From Balneolia bacterium (GTDB lineage: Bacteria > Bacteroidota > Rhodothermia > Balneolales > Cyclonatronaceae): 49,248 nucleotides of DNA. Position 1 is the stretch's first letter, and each line of letters begins with the position of its first letter. The DNA is taken from assembly GCA_003566635.1 (NCBI GenBank), contig PXCK01000233.1:1-49248 (forward strand), read 5' to 3'. Shown here piece by piece: positions 9,153 to 20,614 of the stretch. The notes beneath the pieces are model-generated. The model was given only the letters and a program-made list of their open reading frames with translations. It had not been told where the DNA came from and ran no database searches. The position numbers and the translations under genes are program-made.

Positions 9153-9524
9153 TTAGAAGTTAAGTCCACCTTCACGGGCACCATCGGCAATAGCTTTAAC
9201 TACTCCATGATACTTGTAACCGCTTCGGTCGAACACACAATTTGTAATGTTTTTAGATTGAGCAACCTCTGCAATTTTCTTGCCTACGTGAGTTGCTTTT
9301 TCTGATGCTGGCTTACCATCTAAATCAGATTTAAGATCTTTTACCAAAGATGAACAGCTTGCTAATGTTACCCCATTAATATCATCGATTAATTGAGCAT
9401 ACACATGTTTTGAGCTCTTGAATACAGAAAGCCTGGGACGCTCGGCTGTACCGGATACCTTGCTGCGTACTCTACGACGTATTCTGTCTCTTTTGCTTGA
9501 ATTTACGCTTAGTTTTGATTTCAT
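9153..9524 (-). CDS. rplR: 50S ribosomal protein L18
   Basis: The protein has 123 residues. [32 protein letters not shown] and the C-terminal [24 protein letters not shown] are family signatures. L18 binds 5S rRNA with L5 and L25 in the central protuberance. Only two bases separate it from rplF, so the pair is very likely translated together. Confidence 0.97.
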   Translation of the reverse strand: MKSKLSVNSSKRDRIRRRVRSKVSGTAERPRLSVFKSSKHVYAQLIDDINGVTLASCSSLVKDLKSDLDGKPASEKATHVGKKIAEVAQSKNITNCVFDRSGYKYHGVVKAIADGAREGGLNF

Positions 9525-9526
9525 AA

Positions 9527-10075
9527 TTATTTACCTGCTGATTTACCTGCTTTTTTACGAACTGCTTCACCTACGTAGCGAACACCTTTACCTTTGTAAG
9601 GCTCGGGTTTACGAAGTGATCTAATTTTAGCGGCAACCTGACCAACTAAAGCTTTATCTATACCGGATACAATAATTCTGGTATTTTTTGTGGTCTTGGT
9701 ATCAACTTCAATATTAATACCGGCAGGTGGCACGAAATAAAAACTATGAGAATAACCAAGTGCCAGTTCAAGAATGTTGCCGTTTAAGGAAGCTCTAAAA
9801 CCTACACCAATAATTTCAAGTTCTTTCTTAAAGCCATCATTTACGCCTGTTACCATGTTATTTATTAAAGAACGGTAAAGGCCATGCATTGCGCGGCTTT
9901 GTCTGTCATTATTTTTTCTTGAAAGGCGAATTTCGCCTTCTTCGTTTTCAACAACAATACGGGGATCTACACTCAAGCTGAGTTCACCTTTATTGCCTTT
10001 TACTTTCACGACATTGTCGGAAATAGAAACCTCGGTGTTGTTTAACGGAATGGGTAAAATACCTATACGTGACAT
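9527..10075 (-). CDS. rplF: 50S ribosomal protein L6
   Basis: The 182-residue protein has the two repeated L6 domains: [18 protein letters not shown] at the start and [15 protein letters not shown] at the end, with the conserved [12 protein letters not shown]6 sits near the factor-binding site of the 50S subunit. It lies between rpsH and rplR, as in the standard spc operon. Confidence 0.97.
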   Translation of the reverse strand: MSRIGILPIPLNNTEVSISDNVVKVKGNKGELSLSVDPRIVVENEEGEIRLSRKNNDRQSRAMHGLYRSLINNMVTGVNDGFKKELEIIGVGFRASLNGNILELALGYSHSFYFVPPAGINIEVDTKTTKNTRIIVSGIDKALVGQVAAKIRSLRKPEPYKGKGVRYVGEAVRKKAGKSAGK

Positions 10076-10089
10076 AATATTAACTCAGA

Positions 10090-10482
10090 TTAATAGACGT
10101 AACAAATAACTTCACCGCCCACATTTAACTTGCGAGCTTCTTTGTCGGTCATTACACCCTTGGAAGTTGTCAAAATTGCGATACCATATCCATTAAGTAC
10201 GCGTGGAATATCTACAGATGGTACGTATTTACGTAGTCCTGGTCTGGATACTCTTTTAATTTTCTTGATTACCGGATGTCCGTAGTGATCGTACTTAAGG
10301 AATAAACGAATTAAACCTTGTTTACCATCATCGATATCCAGATAATTTTGAATGTAACCTTTATCTAAAAGAATTTGCGTTACAGCACGCTTAACTTTAG
10401 AAGCAGGCACATCAACTCTTCTGTGTCCGGCGCGTTGAGCGTTACGGATACGAGTTAAAAAGTCTGAAATTGGATCAGTCAT
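10090..10482 (-). CDS. rpsH: 30S ribosomal protein S8
   Basis: The protein has 130 residues. It opens MTDPISDFLTRIRNAQRAGH and ends with the conserved pattern GIAILTTSKGVMTDKEARKLNVGGEVICYV. S8 binds helix 21 of 16S rRNA and in E. coli represses the spc operon. No S8-binding leader was identified here. Confidence 0.97.
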   Translation of the reverse strand: MTDPISDFLTRIRNAQRAGHRRVDVPASKVKRAVTQILLDKGYIQNYLDIDDGKQGLIRLFLKYDHYGHPVIKKIKRVSRPGLRKYVPSVDIPRVLNGYGIAILTTSKGVMTDKEARKLNVGGEVICYVY

Positions 10483-10507
10483 GATTGTTATTATTTAAAT
10501 TTATTGA

Positions 10508-10777
10508 TTACCAGCTGGCTTTTTTAACGCCAGGTAGTTCACCTTTTAATGCTAATTCACGGAACTTAATACGTGAAACTCCAAATTTACCCACAAATCC
10601 ACGTCCACGACCTGTAAGGCTACATCTGTTACGAACACGTACAGGGCTAGCATTACGAGGTAGCTTTTGAAGAGCTTCGTAATCGCCGGCTTCTTTCAAA
10701 GCTTTACGCTTTTCAGCATATTTAGCGGCTACGGCTTTTCTTTTTTCATTGCGAGCTATCCAAGATTTTTTTGCCAT
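10508..10777 (-). CDS. rpsN: 30S ribosomal protein S14 (zinc-free type)
   Basis: The 89-residue protein contains [33 protein letters not shown], typical of S14. It has only one cysteine and so lacks the CxxC...CxxC zinc ribbon of the short form. S14 is assembled late into the 30S head. It is somewhat shorter than the 101-residue E. coli protein but of the same class. Neighbours are rplE and rpsH. Confidence 0.96.
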   Translation of the reverse strand: MAKKSWIARNEKRKAVAAKYAEKRKALKEAGDYEALQKLPRNASPVRVRNRCSLTGRGRGFVGKFGVSRIKFRELALKGELPGVKKASW

Positions 10778-10785
10778 GATATATA

Positions 10786-11343
10786 TTAGTTTTTATTGCG
10801 TTTTACGAATGGCATTCCAAAATGTCTTAATAAAGCTATTGCTTGTTCGTCATTAGGAGCGGTAGTTACAAAGGTAATATCCATTCCATGAAGCGCATCA
10901 ATTTTATCTGTATCAATTTCCGGGAAAATTGCATGTTCTTTGATACCCATAGTGTAATTTCCTCGACCATCGAAGCCTTTATCACTTACACCTTGAAAGT
11001 CACGTGTACGTGGGAGAGCAAGGTTGATTAGGCGGTCGATAAACTCATACATTTGAGTACCACGTAGTGTAACTTTGCAACCGATTGGCATACCATCGCG
11101 AAGCTTAAAGTTGGAAATAGATTTTCTTGCTTTAGTAAGTACAGGTTTTTGTCCTGTAATTAGACCGATGTTATTACTAACATCATCTAATTTCTTGCGA
11201 TCAGCTACTGCATCACCAACACCTGCATTAACTACAATTTTAGATATGCGAGGAACGGCCATGAGATTGTCGATACTAAAGTCTTTTTTAAGCTTTGGAA
11301 CAATCTCTTTTTTATAAAAGGTATAAAGTCTTGCTTCTGCCAT
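10786..11343 (-). CDS. rplE: 50S ribosomal protein L5
   Basis: The protein has 185 residues. Motifs include [39 protein letters not shown] and the C-terminal [19 protein letters not shown]5 binds 5S rRNA and contacts the P-site tRNA from the central protuberance. It is separated from rpsN by 8 bases and follows rplX. Confidence 0.97.
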   Translation of the reverse strand: MAEARLYTFYKKEIVPKLKKDFSIDNLMAVPRISKIVVNAGVGDAVADRKKLDDVSNNIGLITGQKPVLTKARKSISNFKLRDGMPIGCKVTLRGTQMYEFIDRLINLALPRTRDFQGVSDKGFDGRGNYTMGIKEHAIFPEIDTDKIDALHGMDITFVTTAPNDEQAIALLRHFGMPFVKRNKN

Positions 11344-11360
11344 AATTATTTCTGATGAAT

Positions 11361-11714
11361 CTATTTATCGATAACTTCGCCGCTGAGTTTTGAAACTCTT
11401 ACCCAACGTGATTTACCGTTTTCTTCAATTTTTGTTCTCCCTACACGGGTTGCTTCGTTATTTGTAGGATCAATAGGAAGTACATTAGAAACATGAATTG
11501 GCATTTCACGATCTAAACGACCACCTTGCGGGTATTCCTGACTTGGTTTTTGGTGTTTGGTTCTAACGTTTACACCTTCTACCAATACTCGTTCTTTAGC
11601 AGGAAATACCATTAGTACCCTACCGGTGCTACCTTTATCAGCACCGGAAATAACTTTTACAACATCACCTCTTTTGATGTGTAATTTGTTTTGTTTGTTA
11701 AATTTCCGTGACAT
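11361..11714 (-). CDS. rplX: 50S ribosomal protein L24
   Basis: The 117-residue protein has the KOW motif ([27 protein letters not shown]) near its N-terminus and [15 protein letters not shown] following. L24 initiates 50S assembly near the 5' end of 23S rRNA and lies close to the exit tunnel. Gene order rplN-rplX-rplE is conserved. Confidence 0.97.
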   Translation of the reverse strand: MSRKFNKQNKLHIKRGDVVKVISGADKGSTGRVLMVFPAKERVLVEGVNVRTKHQKPSQEYPQGGRLDREMPIHVSNVLPIDPTNNEATRVGRTKIEENGKSRWVRVSKLSGEVIDK

Positions 11715-11726
11715 AATTCTGCTGAT

Positions 11727-12095
11727 TTATAGTACTTCTGGAGCTAATGATACAATACGCATGAAGCTTTTTTCTCTAAGCTCACGTGCTACCGGCCCAA
11801 AAATACGAGTTCCTACTGGTTCATTGTCTTTATTGATAACAACTGCAGCGTTTTCATCGAATCTAATGTAACTACCATCAGGACGACGGTATTCTTTTTT
11901 AGTTCTTACAACAACAGCTGTTACAACTTGCCCTTTTTTTACGTTACCACCGGGTATAGCAGTTTTTACAGAACAGACGATTAAATCGCCTACACCTGCA
12001 TAACGTCTTTTTGAATCGCCTAAAACCTTGATGCACATTACTTTTTTTGCACCACTGTTATCGGCAACATTTAATATCGATTGAGTTTGTACCAT
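11727..12095 (-). CDS. rplN: 50S ribosomal protein L14
   Basis: The 122-residue protein is the highly conserved beta-barrel L14 ([26 protein letters not shown], then [29 protein letters not shown]). L14 lies at the subunit interface and contacts 16S rRNA. It has exactly the usual length. Confidence 0.98.
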   Translation of the reverse strand: MVQTQSILNVADNSGAKKVMCIKVLGDSKRRYAGVGDLIVCSVKTAIPGGNVKKGQVVTAVVVRTKKEYRRPDGSYIRFDENAAVVINKDNEPVGTRIFGPVARELREKSFMRIVSLAPEVL

Positions 12096-12119
12096 GTTTA
12101 GTTACCTCAGGTCCGGATG

Positions 12120-12386
12120 TTAAATGGCTTTTTCTATGATCTCAGTTAGTCTCCATCTCTTACTCTTAGAATAAGGTCTGGTTTCCATAATGCGAACTAA
12201 GTCGCCTGCTTTGGCTTCGTTGTTCTCATCGTGAGTCATGTATTTTTTTGTCTTGGTAATAAATTTACCATAGATAGGATGCTTGATTTGGCGTTCTACC
12301 GCAACGGTAATGCTCTTATTCATCCGGTCACTTACAACCCGGCCTATCCTGACTTTTCTTTCTTTACGTTCAATTTTTTCTGACAT
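12120..12386 (-). CDS. rpsQ: 30S ribosomal protein S17
   Basis: The protein has 88 residues. [34 protein letters not shown] and [20 protein letters not shown] are diagnostic of this OB-fold protein. S17 binds the 5' domain of 16S rRNA. It follows rpmC after 18 bases. Confidence 0.97.
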   Translation of the reverse strand: MSEKIERKERKVRIGRVVSDRMNKSITVAVERQIKHPIYGKFITKTKKYMTHDENNEAKAGDLVRIMETRPYSKSKRWRLTEIIEKAI

Positions 12387-12404
12387 ACAAATATCCTGTA
12401 CAGG

Positions 12405-12602
12405 TTATGCGTTGCTTTCCATTTCAGCAATAATAGTGGTTAGACGTGCTAATTCGCGTCTATGCATTTTAAATCTTGCAGGATTTTCCACCTGTCCTGC
12501 AACTGCTTTATTAAAACGCATTTTCTGTAGAGCTTCCTGCTCTTCTTTAACACGTAGCTTCAACTCTTCCAGAGATAAGTCTCTTAATTCATGTGCTTTC
12601 AT
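12405..12602 (-). CDS. rpmC: 50S ribosomal protein L29
   Basis: The 65-residue protein is two helices with the typical start MKAHELRDLSLEELKLRV and the motif ENPARFKMHRRELARLTTII. L29 lies at the tunnel exit beside L23 and is part of the docking site for trigger factor and SRP. Confidence 0.97.
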   Translation of the reverse strand: MKAHELRDLSLEELKLRVKEEQEALQKMRFNKAVAGQVENPARFKMHRRELARLTTIIAEMESNA

Positions 12603-12617
12603 AGTATTCTCCGAATT

Positions 12618-13040
12618 TTAACTTCCCTGGTAGTTTCTGCGAGTAACAATTTTCGTTTTAATAGGCAATTTAAACTGCGCTAAACGAAGTGCTTCGTATG
12701 CAAGTTTTTTGCTAACACCGGTAACTTCAAATAAAATTCTACCGGGGTGCACTACTGCAACAAAATGGTCAAGAGCACCTTTACCTTTACCCATACGGGT
12801 TTCAGCCGGCTTACTTGTAACAGGCTTATCCGGGAAAATACGAATCCAGATTTGTCCCTCACGAGACATTCTTCTGGAAATAGCAACACGGCATGCCTCT
12901 ATTTGACGGCTGGTAATGTATTTAGGCTCTAATGCCTTAATTGCAAAATCACCGAATGCAATTTTGTGGCCACGGGAAGTATTACCTTTAATTCTTCCTT
13001 TGTGAACACGTCTTCTTTTAACTCTCTTTGGTTCTAACAT
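12618..13040 (-). CDS. rplP: 50S ribosomal protein L16
   Basis: The protein has 140 residues. Motifs are [35 protein letters not shown]-like (here [27 protein letters not shown]) and [13 protein letters not shown]16 stabilises the aminoacyl-tRNA in the A site. It follows rpsC and precedes rpmC as in the standard S10 operon. Confidence 0.98.
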   Translation of the reverse strand: MLEPKRVKRRRVHKGRIKGNTSRGHKIAFGDFAIKALEPKYITSRQIEACRVAISRRMSREGQIWIRIFPDKPVTSKPAETRMGKGKGALDHFVAVVHPGRILFEVTGVSKKLAYEALRLAQFKLPIKTKIVTRRNYQGS

Positions 13041-13068
13041 GACTCTGGATTATTAAAATCTTGTCTTA

Positions 13069-13827
13069 TTATTGTTTCCGGCCACGTCCCTGACCGCCTG
13101 TTCTTTTTCTGCGTTCACCTCTTCTGCCGCCAGATCTACGCTTATCGGCTGGTGCTTGTTTATCTTGCTTGGATGTTAAAGCAGCAGGAGTTAAATCAAC
13201 ATCACCAATAATCTCTCCTTTGAAAATCCAAACAGAAATACCAATGCTACCATAAATGGTTTGAGCAGTGTGGTTGTGATAGTCAATTTCTGCACGCAAT
13301 GTATGAAGTGGTACACGACCTTCTTTGTATTGCTCGGTCCGCGCCATTTCTGCACCGCCTAAACGACCACTACATTTTACCTTAATACCTTTGGCACCCA
13401 TTCTCATTGCAGAAGCAATTGCAGATTTCATAGCTCTTCTAAAAGAAATACGAGCTTCCAATTGCTGCCCTATATTTTGAGCAACCAAACTTGCATCAAC
13501 TTCAGGTCTTTTAATTTCACTGATGTTGATTTGTACTTCTTTCTTTGTGAATTTTTTTAATTCTTCACGAAGTTTTTCTACTTCTTCACCACCACGACCG
13601 ATGATAACACCAGGACGACTGGTTAAAAGTGTAAGTAGTACTCTTTTGGGAGTTCTTTCAATAATGATGCGAGATAAACCTGCACTACGAAGTCTATTTT
13701 GCAGATACGTACGAAGCGTATGATCTTCTTTTACGTTATCTGCAGCACCTTCTTCTGCATACCAGTTAGAATCCCATCCGCGGATGATTCCTAATCTGAG
13801 ACCGGTTGGATTAGTTTTTTGTCCCAA
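13069..13827 (-). CDS. rpsC: 30S ribosomal protein S3
   Basis: The protein has 252 residues. It starts [23 protein letters not shown] domain carries [18 protein letters not shown], and the C-domain carries [31 protein letters not shown]3 lines the mRNA entry channel and has helicase activity with S4 and S5. The last 35 or so residues form a Gly/Arg/Lys-rich tail ([21 protein letters not shown]), longer than in E. coli. It is 4 bases downstream of rplV. Confidence 0.98.
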   Translation of the reverse strand: MGQKTNPTGLRLGIIRGWDSNWYAEEGAADNVKEDHTLRTYLQNRLRSAGLSRIIIERTPKRVLLTLLTSRPGVIIGRGGEEVEKLREELKKFTKKEVQINISEIKRPEVDASLVAQNIGQQLEARISFRRAMKSAIASAMRMGAKGIKVKCSGRLGGAEMARTEQYKEGRVPLHTLRAEIDYHNHTAQTIYGSIGISVWIFKGEIIGDVDLTPAALTSKQDKQAPADKRRSGGRRGERRKRTGGQGRGRKQ

Positions 13828-13831
13828 TGTC

Positions 13832-14221
13832 TTATACCTCGTTGTTTTCGTTTAACTCATCAATAGTAGATACAACCACTGTAATATGGCTCATGCGCTT
13901 ACGTATTGGATGCGCACGTCCTTGTGGTGCAGGTTGTATTCTTTTTAGTGTTGGTCCTTCGTCAACCATAATGGTTTTCAGAACAACTTCACTTTCATCA
14001 AAAGATACTTCGTCGAATTTGTCACGAAGATTTCCAAGAGCAGAGCGAACTACCTTCTCTACATCAAGGGCACCTGCTTTGTTCATGAATTTTAATGTTG
14101 ACAAGGCTTTATCTAAACGCATACCACGAACGGCATCAGCCACAAGTCTTAATTTCCGTGGAGATCTGCGAATATATTTTTGGACAGCTCTTGCCTGATA
14201 TGTGCTAATTACTGGTTCCAT
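13832..14221 (-). CDS. rplV: 50S ribosomal protein L22
   Basis: The protein has 129 residues. [23 protein letters not shown] and the loop [20 protein letters not shown], whose hairpin reaches into the exit tunnel, identify L22. This loop is where macrolide-resistance changes occur in other bacteria; no deletion is apparent here. Confidence 0.97.
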   Translation of the reverse strand: MEPVISTYQARAVQKYIRRSPRKLRLVADAVRGMRLDKALSTLKFMNKAGALDVEKVVRSALGNLRDKFDEVSFDESEVVLKTIMVDEGPTLKRIQPAPQGRAHPIRKRMSHITVVVSTIDELNENNEV

Positions 14222-14226
14222 ATTAA

Positions 14227-14502
14227 TTAACGTTTATCCCCTTTCTTAACAGGGTGACCTTTAAATGTTCTGGTTGGTGAAAATTCACCAAGTTTATGAC
14301 CTACCATGTTTTCAGTTACAAAAACAGGTACAAATTGTTTACCATTATGTACCGCAAAGGTCAATCCAACAAAATCCGGAGTAATTAATGATCCTCTCGA
14401 CCATGTTTTAATTACTTTCTTAGACTTTGTTTCCAATGCCTGGTCAACTTTTTTCTGAAGTTTATAATGGACGAAAGGTCCTTTTTTTAATGATCTTGGC
14501 AT
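14227..14502 (-). CDS. rpsS: 30S ribosomal protein S19
   Basis: The 91-residue protein starts [19 protein letters not shown] and carries [46 protein letters not shown]-type motifs. S19 pairs with S13 in the 30S head. It lies 7 bases after rplB. Confidence 0.98.
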   Translation of the reverse strand: MPRSLKKGPFVHYKLQKKVDQALETKSKKVIKTWSRGSLITPDFVGLTFAVHNGKQFVPVFVTENMVGHKLGEFSPTRTFKGHPVKKGDKR

Positions 14503-14509
14503 ACTTTAA

Positions 14510-15337
14510 TTACTTTTTGTTACGACGACGAACAATAAATTTGGATGACAATTTACGCTTATTACGTGTTTTCTTACCTTTAGCAATTTGTCCCCATGGC
14601 GAACGTGGGTGACCTCCGGAGGCCTTACCTTCACCACCACCCATTGGGTGATCTACCGGGTTCATTGCTACACCACGTGTGGTAGGTCTGATACCTTTCC
14701 AACGGCTTCTACCTGCTTTACCAAGAGTTACGTTCATATGATCAGGATTACTTACAACACCCACGGTTGCCATACAGTTACCCAAAATCATTCTCACTTC
14801 TCCTGAAGGAAGTTTTAAGGTTACATATTTTTCTGATTTCGCAATTAATTGAGCTGATGTACCCGCACTACGTACTATTTGACCACCTTTACCGGGCTGC
14901 ATTTCAACATTGTGAACTACAGTACCAAGTGGCATATTTTTAAGTTGTAGTGAGTTGCCAAGATCAGGTGTACCTGATGCACTATTAATAATAGTATCAC
15001 CAACTTTTAATTTATCCGGAGCAAGGATGTACCTTTTTTCACCATCAGCATATACAACTAATGCAATACGTGAAGTACGATTAGGATCATACTCTATCGT
15101 TCTAACTGTTGCCGGTATATCAAATTTATTTCTTTTAAAGTCGATTAAACGGTAACGTCTTTTATGACCACCACCTTGATGGCGGGTAGTAATTCTACCA
15201 TTATGATTACGACCGGCTTTTTTCTTAAGCGCAACAAGCAAAGATTTTTCCGGAGTTGACGTTGTAATATCGTCAAATACCGGGGCAATTCTGTGCCGTG
15301 TTCCGGGTGTCATTGGTTTTAGTTTTCTTGTAGGCAT
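14510..15337 (-). CDS. rplB: 50S ribosomal protein L2
   Basis: The protein has 275 residues. The hallmark C-terminal motif is [23 protein letters not shown], which contains the conserved histidine region near the peptidyl transferase centre. The N-terminal half has [21 protein letters not shown]2 is needed for subunit association and peptidyl transfer. Its length is standard. Confidence 0.98.
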   Translation of the reverse strand: MPTRKLKPMTPGTRHRIAPVFDDITTSTPEKSLLVALKKKAGRNHNGRITTRHQGGGHKRRYRLIDFKRNKFDIPATVRTIEYDPNRTSRIALVVYADGEKRYILAPDKLKVGDTIINSASGTPDLGNSLQLKNMPLGTVVHNVEMQPGKGGQIVRSAGTSAQLIAKSEKYVTLKLPSGEVRMILGNCMATVGVVSNPDHMNVTLGKAGRSRWKGIRPTTRGVAMNPVDHPMGGGEGKASGGHPRSPWGQIAKGKKTRNKRKLSSKFIVRRRNKK

Positions 15338-15349
15338 GTCTATATGCTG

Positions 15350-15646
15350 TTAGATTTCACTAAAGAAGTCAATAGCCTGTCCATCTTTTAGGCTAATGAA
15401 TGCTTTCTTAATTTTAGGTTTACGACCACTGATATAACCGCCTTTGGTAAAACGACCTTTTGGCTTTGTTGCGGTAATCAATGTGCGAACAGAAGTAACA
15501 TTTACATCAGGATACAATCTTTCAATTTCTTGCTTTATATCTGTTTTGGTTGCAGACATATGAACTTGAAATGCATAATGATTGTGTTCTTCCTGGATGC
15601 GAGTAATTTTTTCCGTCAATAAAGGCTTTATTAAAACTTTACTCAT
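15350..15646 (-). CDS. rplW: 50S ribosomal protein L23
   Basis: The protein has 98 residues. VLIKPLLTEKITRIQEEHNHYAFQVH and DVNVTSVRTLITATKPK are typical. L23 is at the tunnel exit and docks trigger factor and SRP. Its start overlaps the rplD stop by four bases (ATGA), a sign of translational coupling. Confidence 0.97.
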   Translation of the reverse strand: MSKVLIKPLLTEKITRIQEEHNHYAFQVHMSATKTDIKQEIERLYPDVNVTSVRTLITATKPKGRFTKGGYISGRKPKIKKAFISLKDGQAIDFFSEI

Positions 15647-16293
15647 GCTGCTGCCTCCTCATGCTTTTTGTTAAAAACGCTTTGAAGAACTTCCAGTGCA
15701 GACTCAGTAATTACTAGAGTTTGGGCGTGAAGAATTTCATAGGTTGAAGGCTTGTTCGCTTCTAATATGTTTAATTTCGGAATATTTCTTCCCGATTTGT
15801 ACACATTAATATCTGCTGCTGCAGTTAACAATAAAACTTTGTTCTCAGCTAAGTTTAAAGCAGATAAAACTGAAACCATTTGCTTGGTTTTGGGTGCATC
15901 AAATGAGATGTCTTCAACAACAACAATTGCTTCTTCTCTTGCTTTATATGTTAAGGCAGATTTACGGGCAAGTTCTTTCATTTTTTTAGAAAGACGAATA
16001 CCGTAATCTCTTGGCTTAGGACCAAATACAGTTCCACCGCCTTTTAATAATGGAGAACGTAATGTTCCTCTTCTGGCGTTACCCGTTCCTTTTTGACGAT
16101 ATAACTTACGACCACCACCTCTTACTTCTGAGCGACCTTTTGTTTTTGCAGTACCTTGACGCTGGTGAGCTAAATAAGCTCTAACATCTTCATAAACAAG
16201 AGTATCTCTGGTTTCGATATTGAAAATATCGTCACTGAGCTCAACTTCTCTACCAGTATCGGTTCCGTCTAATTTTTTTATACTAATTTTCAT
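15643..16293 (-). CDS. rplD: 50S ribosomal protein L4
   Basis: The protein has 216 residues. The extended loop GGGRKLYRQKGTGNARRGTLRSPLLKGGG reaches the exit tunnel and identifies L4. In E. coli, L4 also represses the S10 operon by acting on its leader. Here no long leader precedes rpsJ, since tuf is only 16 bases away, so that mechanism is unlikely in the same form. Confidence 0.97.
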   Translation of the reverse strand: MKISIKKLDGTDTGREVELSDDIFNIETRDTLVYEDVRAYLAHQRQGTAKTKGRSEVRGGGRKLYRQKGTGNARRGTLRSPLLKGGGTVFGPKPRDYGIRLSKKMKELARKSALTYKAREEAIVVVEDISFDAPKTKQMVSVLSALNLAENKVLLLTAAADINVYKSGRNIPKLNILEANKPSTYEILHAQTLVITESALEVLQSVFNKKHEEAAA

Positions 16294-16311
16294 GATCTGT
16301 GCTTATAAATA

Positions 16312-16938
16312 TCACGCATTATGAATTTCAACAAGTCTGCCTTTTGGCCCCGGAACAGATCCTTTTACAAGAATCAAGTTGTTCTCAGGTATAACTTTTA
16401 CCACTTGCAACTGCTTGGTTTTAACTCTCTCATTGCCGGTTCTTCCGCCCATTCTCATACCTTTAAATACTTTTGATGGATCCGAAGATTGGCCAATTGA
16501 TCCGGGCGCTCTTTCTCGGTTATGCTGACCATGAGTTCTGTCACCCACGCCTTTAAAACCATGACGCTTAACAACACCCATAAAACCTTTACCCTTGCTA
16601 GTTCCGGCAATATCAACACTGTTGCCTTCAGCAAAAACATCGGCTACGGTTAATTCATCACCAAGATCCAAACCTTCAGGTAAATAGTCGCGAAATTCGC
16701 GTACATATCTTTTTGGTGTTGTACCGGCTTTATCGAAATGACCTTTCATAGCCTTAGTTGTGCTTTTTTCTTTCTTCTCGGTCATTGCTAATTGAACAGC
16801 ATTATACCCATCTTTCTCTTCATGAAATATTTGGGTGATGACGCATGGACCCGCTTCGATAACTGTTACCGGTAGCAAGTTTCCAGCTTCATCAAATACG
16901 CTGGTCATTCCTAATTTAATTCCTAGTAATCCGCTCAT
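16312..16938 (-). CDS. rplC: 50S ribosomal protein L3
   Basis: The 208-residue protein starts [32 protein letters not shown]. The central extension [19 protein letters not shown]...[21 protein letters not shown] reaches the peptidyl transferase centre. L3 is one of the first proteins bound to 23S rRNA. Position between rpsJ and rplD is standard. Confidence 0.98.
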   Translation of the reverse strand: MSGLLGIKLGMTSVFDEAGNLLPVTVIEAGPCVITQIFHEEKDGYNAVQLAMTEKKEKSTTKAMKGHFDKAGTTPKRYVREFRDYLPEGLDLGDELTVADVFAEGNSVDIAGTSKGKGFMGVVKRHGFKGVGDRTHGQHNRERAPGSIGQSSDPSKVFKGMRMGGRTGNERVKTKQLQVVKVIPENNLILVKGSVPGPKGRLVEIHNA

Positions 16939-16964
16939 TTTTTTATTAGAACTTAATGTGTTTA

Positions 16965-17276
16965 TCAGACTTTAATTTCAACATCCACACCAGACGGTAA
17001 CTCAAGTTTCATGAGTGCATCTACTGTTTGTGAACCGGTTGAAAGTATATCAATAAGTCTTTTGTGAGATCTGGATTCGAATTGCTCACTTGATTTTTTA
17101 TCAACGTGAACAGAACGGTTTACTGAGATAATTGTCCTTTGTGTGGGTAACGGTATTGGACCTGAAACCACAGCACCTGTTGATTTAACAGTTTTGATAA
17201 TTTTCTCAGATGACTTATCGATCAAGTTGTGATCGTAAGATTTTAATTTAATTCTGATTTTTTGTTGTGTAGCCAC
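16965..17276 (-). CDS. rpsJ: 30S ribosomal protein S10
   Basis: The 103-residue protein carries [22 protein letters not shown] and [18 protein letters not shown]10 is in the 30S head and in E. coli also acts with NusB in antitermination. The start is a GTG 16 bases after tuf, so the str and S10 operons are joined without a promoter gap. Confidence 0.98.
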   Translation of the reverse strand: MATQQKIRIKLKSYDHNLIDKSSEKIIKTVKSTGAVVSGPIPLPTQRTIISVNRSVHVDKKSSEQFESRSHKRLIDILSTGSQTVDALMKLELPSGVDVEIKV

Positions 17277-17292
17277 GTATCTGTACCTGCTC

Positions 17293-18480
17293 TTAGTCTA
17301 AAATTTTACTTACCACACCGGCACCTACGGTACGACCACCTTCACGAATCGCGAAGCGAAGTCCTTCTTCCATAGCTATCGGTTGAATTAAATCTACGGT
17401 AAGGGCTACGTTGTCACCCGGCATTACCATCTCTACGCCATCCGGTAATTCACAAATTCCGGTTACGTCTGTGGTACGGAAGTAGAACTGTGGACGGTAT
17501 CCCTTAAAGAACGGCGTGTGACGTCCACCTTCATCTTTACTCAAGATATAAACCTCACATGTAAACTTCTTGTGTGGTGTTACACTGTTTGGCTTACATA
17601 GTACCATTCCGCGTACCAAGTCATCTTTGTTGATACCACGTAACAAAATACCTGCGTTGTCGCCGGCTTGTCCTTCAGGTAATAACTTACGGAACATCTC
17701 GATTCCGGTAACTACAGACTTCATCTTATCATCGTTGATACCTACAATATCAACCTCTTCGTTGAGCTTGATTACACCACGCTCAATACGTCCGGTTGCT
17801 ACGGTACCACGACCTGTAATAGAGAATACGTCCTCAATCGGCATCAAAAACGGCTTATCAACATCACGCTCAGGAGCTGGAATGTAGTCGTCAACGGCTT
17901 GCATTAACTCTATAATCTTCTCTTCCCACTCAGCTTCGCCATTCAAGGCACCTAATGCAGAACCCTTGATTACCGGAATATCATCTCCCGGGAATTCGTA
18001 CTTGTCTAACAACTCACGAACTTCCATTTCTACTAACTCAAGAAGCTCTTCGTCGTCTACCAAGTCAACTTTGTTCATGAATACTACCAAGTATGGTACA
18101 CCTACCTGACGAGCCAACAAAATGTGCTCGCGGGTTTGTGGCATTGGACCATCGGTAGCTGCTACTACGATAATTGCTCCGTCCATCTGTGCAGCACCGG
18201 TTACCATGTTCTTTACATAGTCGGCGTGACCCGGACAATCTACGTGTGCGTAGTGACGGTTATCTGTTTCGTACTCCACGTGAGCCGTTGCAATGGTAAT
18301 ACCACGCTCACGCTCCTCAGGAGCATTATCGATCTCGTCAAACGCCTTCGCTGATCCACCATATTTGGTAGATAATACGCGTGTAATCGCTGCTGTCAAG
18401 GTCGTCTTGCCATGATCTACGTGGCCTATTGTGCCTATATTAACGTGTGGCTTATTACGGTCGAACGTTTCTTTTGCCAT
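17293..18480 (-). CDS. tuf: Elongation factor Tu
   Basis: The 395-residue GTPase delivers aminoacyl-tRNA to the ribosome. The G-domain has [14 protein letters not shown] (P-loop, residues 19-26 region), DCPGHADY and NKVD; domains 2 and 3 follow, with [14 protein letters not shown] in the effector loop and the C-terminal [14 protein letters not shown]. It lies between fusA and rpsJ. Only one tuf gene is in the window; a second copy elsewhere cannot be excluded. Confidence 0.98.
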   Translation of the reverse strand: MAKETFDRNKPHVNIGTIGHVDHGKTTLTAAITRVLSTKYGGSAKAFDEIDNAPEERERGITIATAHVEYETDNRHYAHVDCPGHADYVKNMVTGAAQMDGAIIVVAATDGPMPQTREHILLARQVGVPYLVVFMNKVDLVDDEELLELVEMEVRELLDKYEFPGDDIPVIKGSALGALNGEAEWEEKIIELMQAVDDYIPAPERDVDKPFLMPIEDVFSITGRGTVATGRIERGVIKLNEEVDIVGINDDKMKSVVTGIEMFRKLLPEGQAGDNAGILLRGINKDDLVRGMVLCKPNSVTPHKKFTCEVYILSKDEGGRHTPFFKGYRPQFYFRTTDVTGICELPDGVEMVMPGDNVALTVDLIQPIAMEEGLRFAIREGGRTVGAGVVSKILD

Positions 18481-18505
18481 AATGATTGAAATCTATCGTT
18501 GTTAA

Positions 18506-20590
18506 TTAATTGTCTTCTAAAATTGTTTTTGCTATTGAATCAGGTACCGGAGAGAATTTTTTAAATTCCATTGAGTAAACGGCACGTCCCTGAGACAATG
18601 AACGTAAGTGTGTGGAATAACCGAACATTTCCGACAACGGAACTTCTGCTTCGATTACAGTCCCTTCAACTTTATTTTCCATGCTGCCAATTACTCCACG
18701 GCGGCTGTTTAGGTCACCCATAATATCACCCATATAATCTTCGGGAGTGATAATTTCTACTGCCATAATAGGCTCAAGTAAAATAGGCTTAGCTTTTCTT
18801 GCTGCCTCACGGAAACCTAGCTTAGAACAAAGTTCAAATGATAGAGCGTCGGAGTCAACATCATGATACGAACCATCAAACAAGCGAACTTTTATACCTT
18901 CTACAGGGTAGCTGGCCTGGATACCGTTCGTTAATGCTGCTTTGAATCCATTTTCACAAGGGTTAATAAATTCACGAGGAATGTTACCACCTGTTATTTC
19001 ATTAACAAATTCAAAACCAGTATTACCTTCAAGAGGCATAATTTCAAACTGAACATCAGCGAATTTACCACGACCACCAGTTTGCTTCTTATAAATTTCA
19101 CGGTGTGTAACCGACTGTGTAATGGTTTCTCGGTAAGAAACCTGAGGCTTACCAACGTTGGCTTCAACTTTAAACTCACGCTTTAATCGGTCTACAATAA
19201 TTTCGAGGTGAAGCTCACCCATACCAGCAATTGTGGTCTGACCGGTTTCATCATCTACGTTAGTTTTAAATGTAGGATCTTCTTCCGCAAGTTTAGCTAA
19301 ACCAGTAGATAATTTGTCATTATCTGCTTTTGTTTTAGGCTCAACTGCTAATTTAATAACCGGCTCGGGGAATACCATTTTCTCAAGAATAATTTCATTA
19401 TTCTCAGCAGAAAGTGTGTCGCCTGTACGTACTTCTTTAATACCAACTGCGGCACAAATATCACCCGCTTTAACTACCTTAATGTCCTCTTTAGAGTTAG
19501 AGTGCATTTTGAGTAGGCGTCCAATTCTTTCACGTTTACCTGTTGAAGTATTCTTAATGTAAGAACCGGCCTCAAGTGTACCTGAGTAAACACGAATAAA
19601 AGTCAACTTACCTACATAAGGGTCTGTTGCAATTTTAAACGCTAATGCAGCGAAAGGCTCATCATAATCTGGTCTACGCTTGATTTGAACGGATTCATCA
19701 TCCGGATCAGTACCGATAATTGCTTCGATATCAACCGGAGAAGGCATGTAGCTAACAATTGCGTCTAACAACGTTTGAACGCCTTTGTTTTTGAAAGCAG
19801 TACCACAAAGAACAGGATTAATATCAAGCGCAATAGTTGCTTTACGAATACCTGCGATTATTTCATCGTTGGAAATCTCCTCTTCCATCAAATACTTTTC
19901 CATGAGTTCTTCATCATGGTCAGCTATGGATTCGATTAAATTTTTACGGTATTCTTCGGCTTGCTCTACTAAATCTGCGGGAATATCAATTTCATCGTAT
20001 GCCGCACCCATTGTTGTGTCGTCCCATACGATACCTTTCATTGAAACAAGATCTACAACGCCACGGAATTGGTCTTCCTGTCCGATTGGTATTTGTAGTG
20101 GAACCGGATTTGCTTTAAGGCGTGTTCTCATTTTCTCAACTACATTGAAGAAATCAGCACCCGTACGGTCCATCTTGTTAACAAATGCCATCCTTGGCAC
20201 TTTATATTTGTTGGCTTGTCTCCATACTGTTTCTGACTGAGGCTGAACTGCACCAACGGCACAGAATACAGCAACTGCACCATCTAATACTCTTAATGAA
20301 CGTTCTACTTCAATAGTGAAGTCAACGTGGCCGGGAGTATCGATGATATTAATACGGTGATCTTTCCAAAAACAAGTTGTTGCAGCAGATGTAATAGTAA
20401 TACCACGCTCACGCTCTTGTTCCATCCAGTCCATAGTGGCATCGCCATCATGAACTTCACCAATCTTGTGGGAAATACCTGTATAAAATAGAATACGCTC
20501 AGATGTCGTAGTCTTACCCGCATCAATATGGGCCATAATGCCAATATTTCGGGTTTTCTTTAATGCGTCAATTACTTTGGTTTGTGCCAT
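18506..20590 (-). CDS. fusA: Elongation factor G
   Basis: The 694-residue translocase GTPase has the G-domain motifs [28 protein letters not shown] and NKMD (within [12 protein letters not shown]). Domain IV carries [17 protein letters not shown] and the C-terminus [10 protein letters not shown]. Length and domain order (G, II, III, IV, V) match canonical EF-G that acts in both elongation and ribosome recycling. It follows rpsG after 24 bases and precedes tuf. Confidence 0.98.
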   Translation of the reverse strand: MAQTKVIDALKKTRNIGIMAHIDAGKTTTSERILFYTGISHKIGEVHDGDATMDWMEQERERGITITSAATTCFWKDHRINIIDTPGHVDFTIEVERSLRVLDGAVAVFCAVGAVQPQSETVWRQANKYKVPRMAFVNKMDRTGADFFNVVEKMRTRLKANPVPLQIPIGQEDQFRGVVDLVSMKGIVWDDTTMGAAYDEIDIPADLVEQAEEYRKNLIESIADHDEELMEKYLMEEEISNDEIIAGIRKATIALDINPVLCGTAFKNKGVQTLLDAIVSYMPSPVDIEAIIGTDPDDESVQIKRRPDYDEPFAALAFKIATDPYVGKLTFIRVYSGTLEAGSYIKNTSTGKRERIGRLLKMHSNSKEDIKVVKAGDICAAVGIKEVRTGDTLSAENNEIILEKMVFPEPVIKLAVEPKTKADNDKLSTGLAKLAEEDPTFKTNVDDETGQTTIAGMGELHLEIIVDRLKREFKVEANVGKPQVSYRETITQSVTHREIYKKQTGGRGKFADVQFEIMPLEGNTGFEFVNEITGGNIPREFINPCENGFKAALTNGIQASYPVEGIKVRLFDGSYHDVDSDALSFELCSKLGFREAARKAKPILLEPIMAVEIITPEDYMGDIMGDLNSRRGVIGSMENKVEGTVIEAEVPLSEMFGYSTHLRSLSQGRAVYSMEFKKFSPVPDSIAKTILEDN

Positions 20591-20614
20591 TGTGGATGAC
20601 TATAAATAGTTTAA

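Noticed and set aside
19785-20240. 151-aa plus-strand ORF opposite fusA
   Set aside because: It lies wholly inside the well-supported EF-G gene on the other strand and shows no family similarity.
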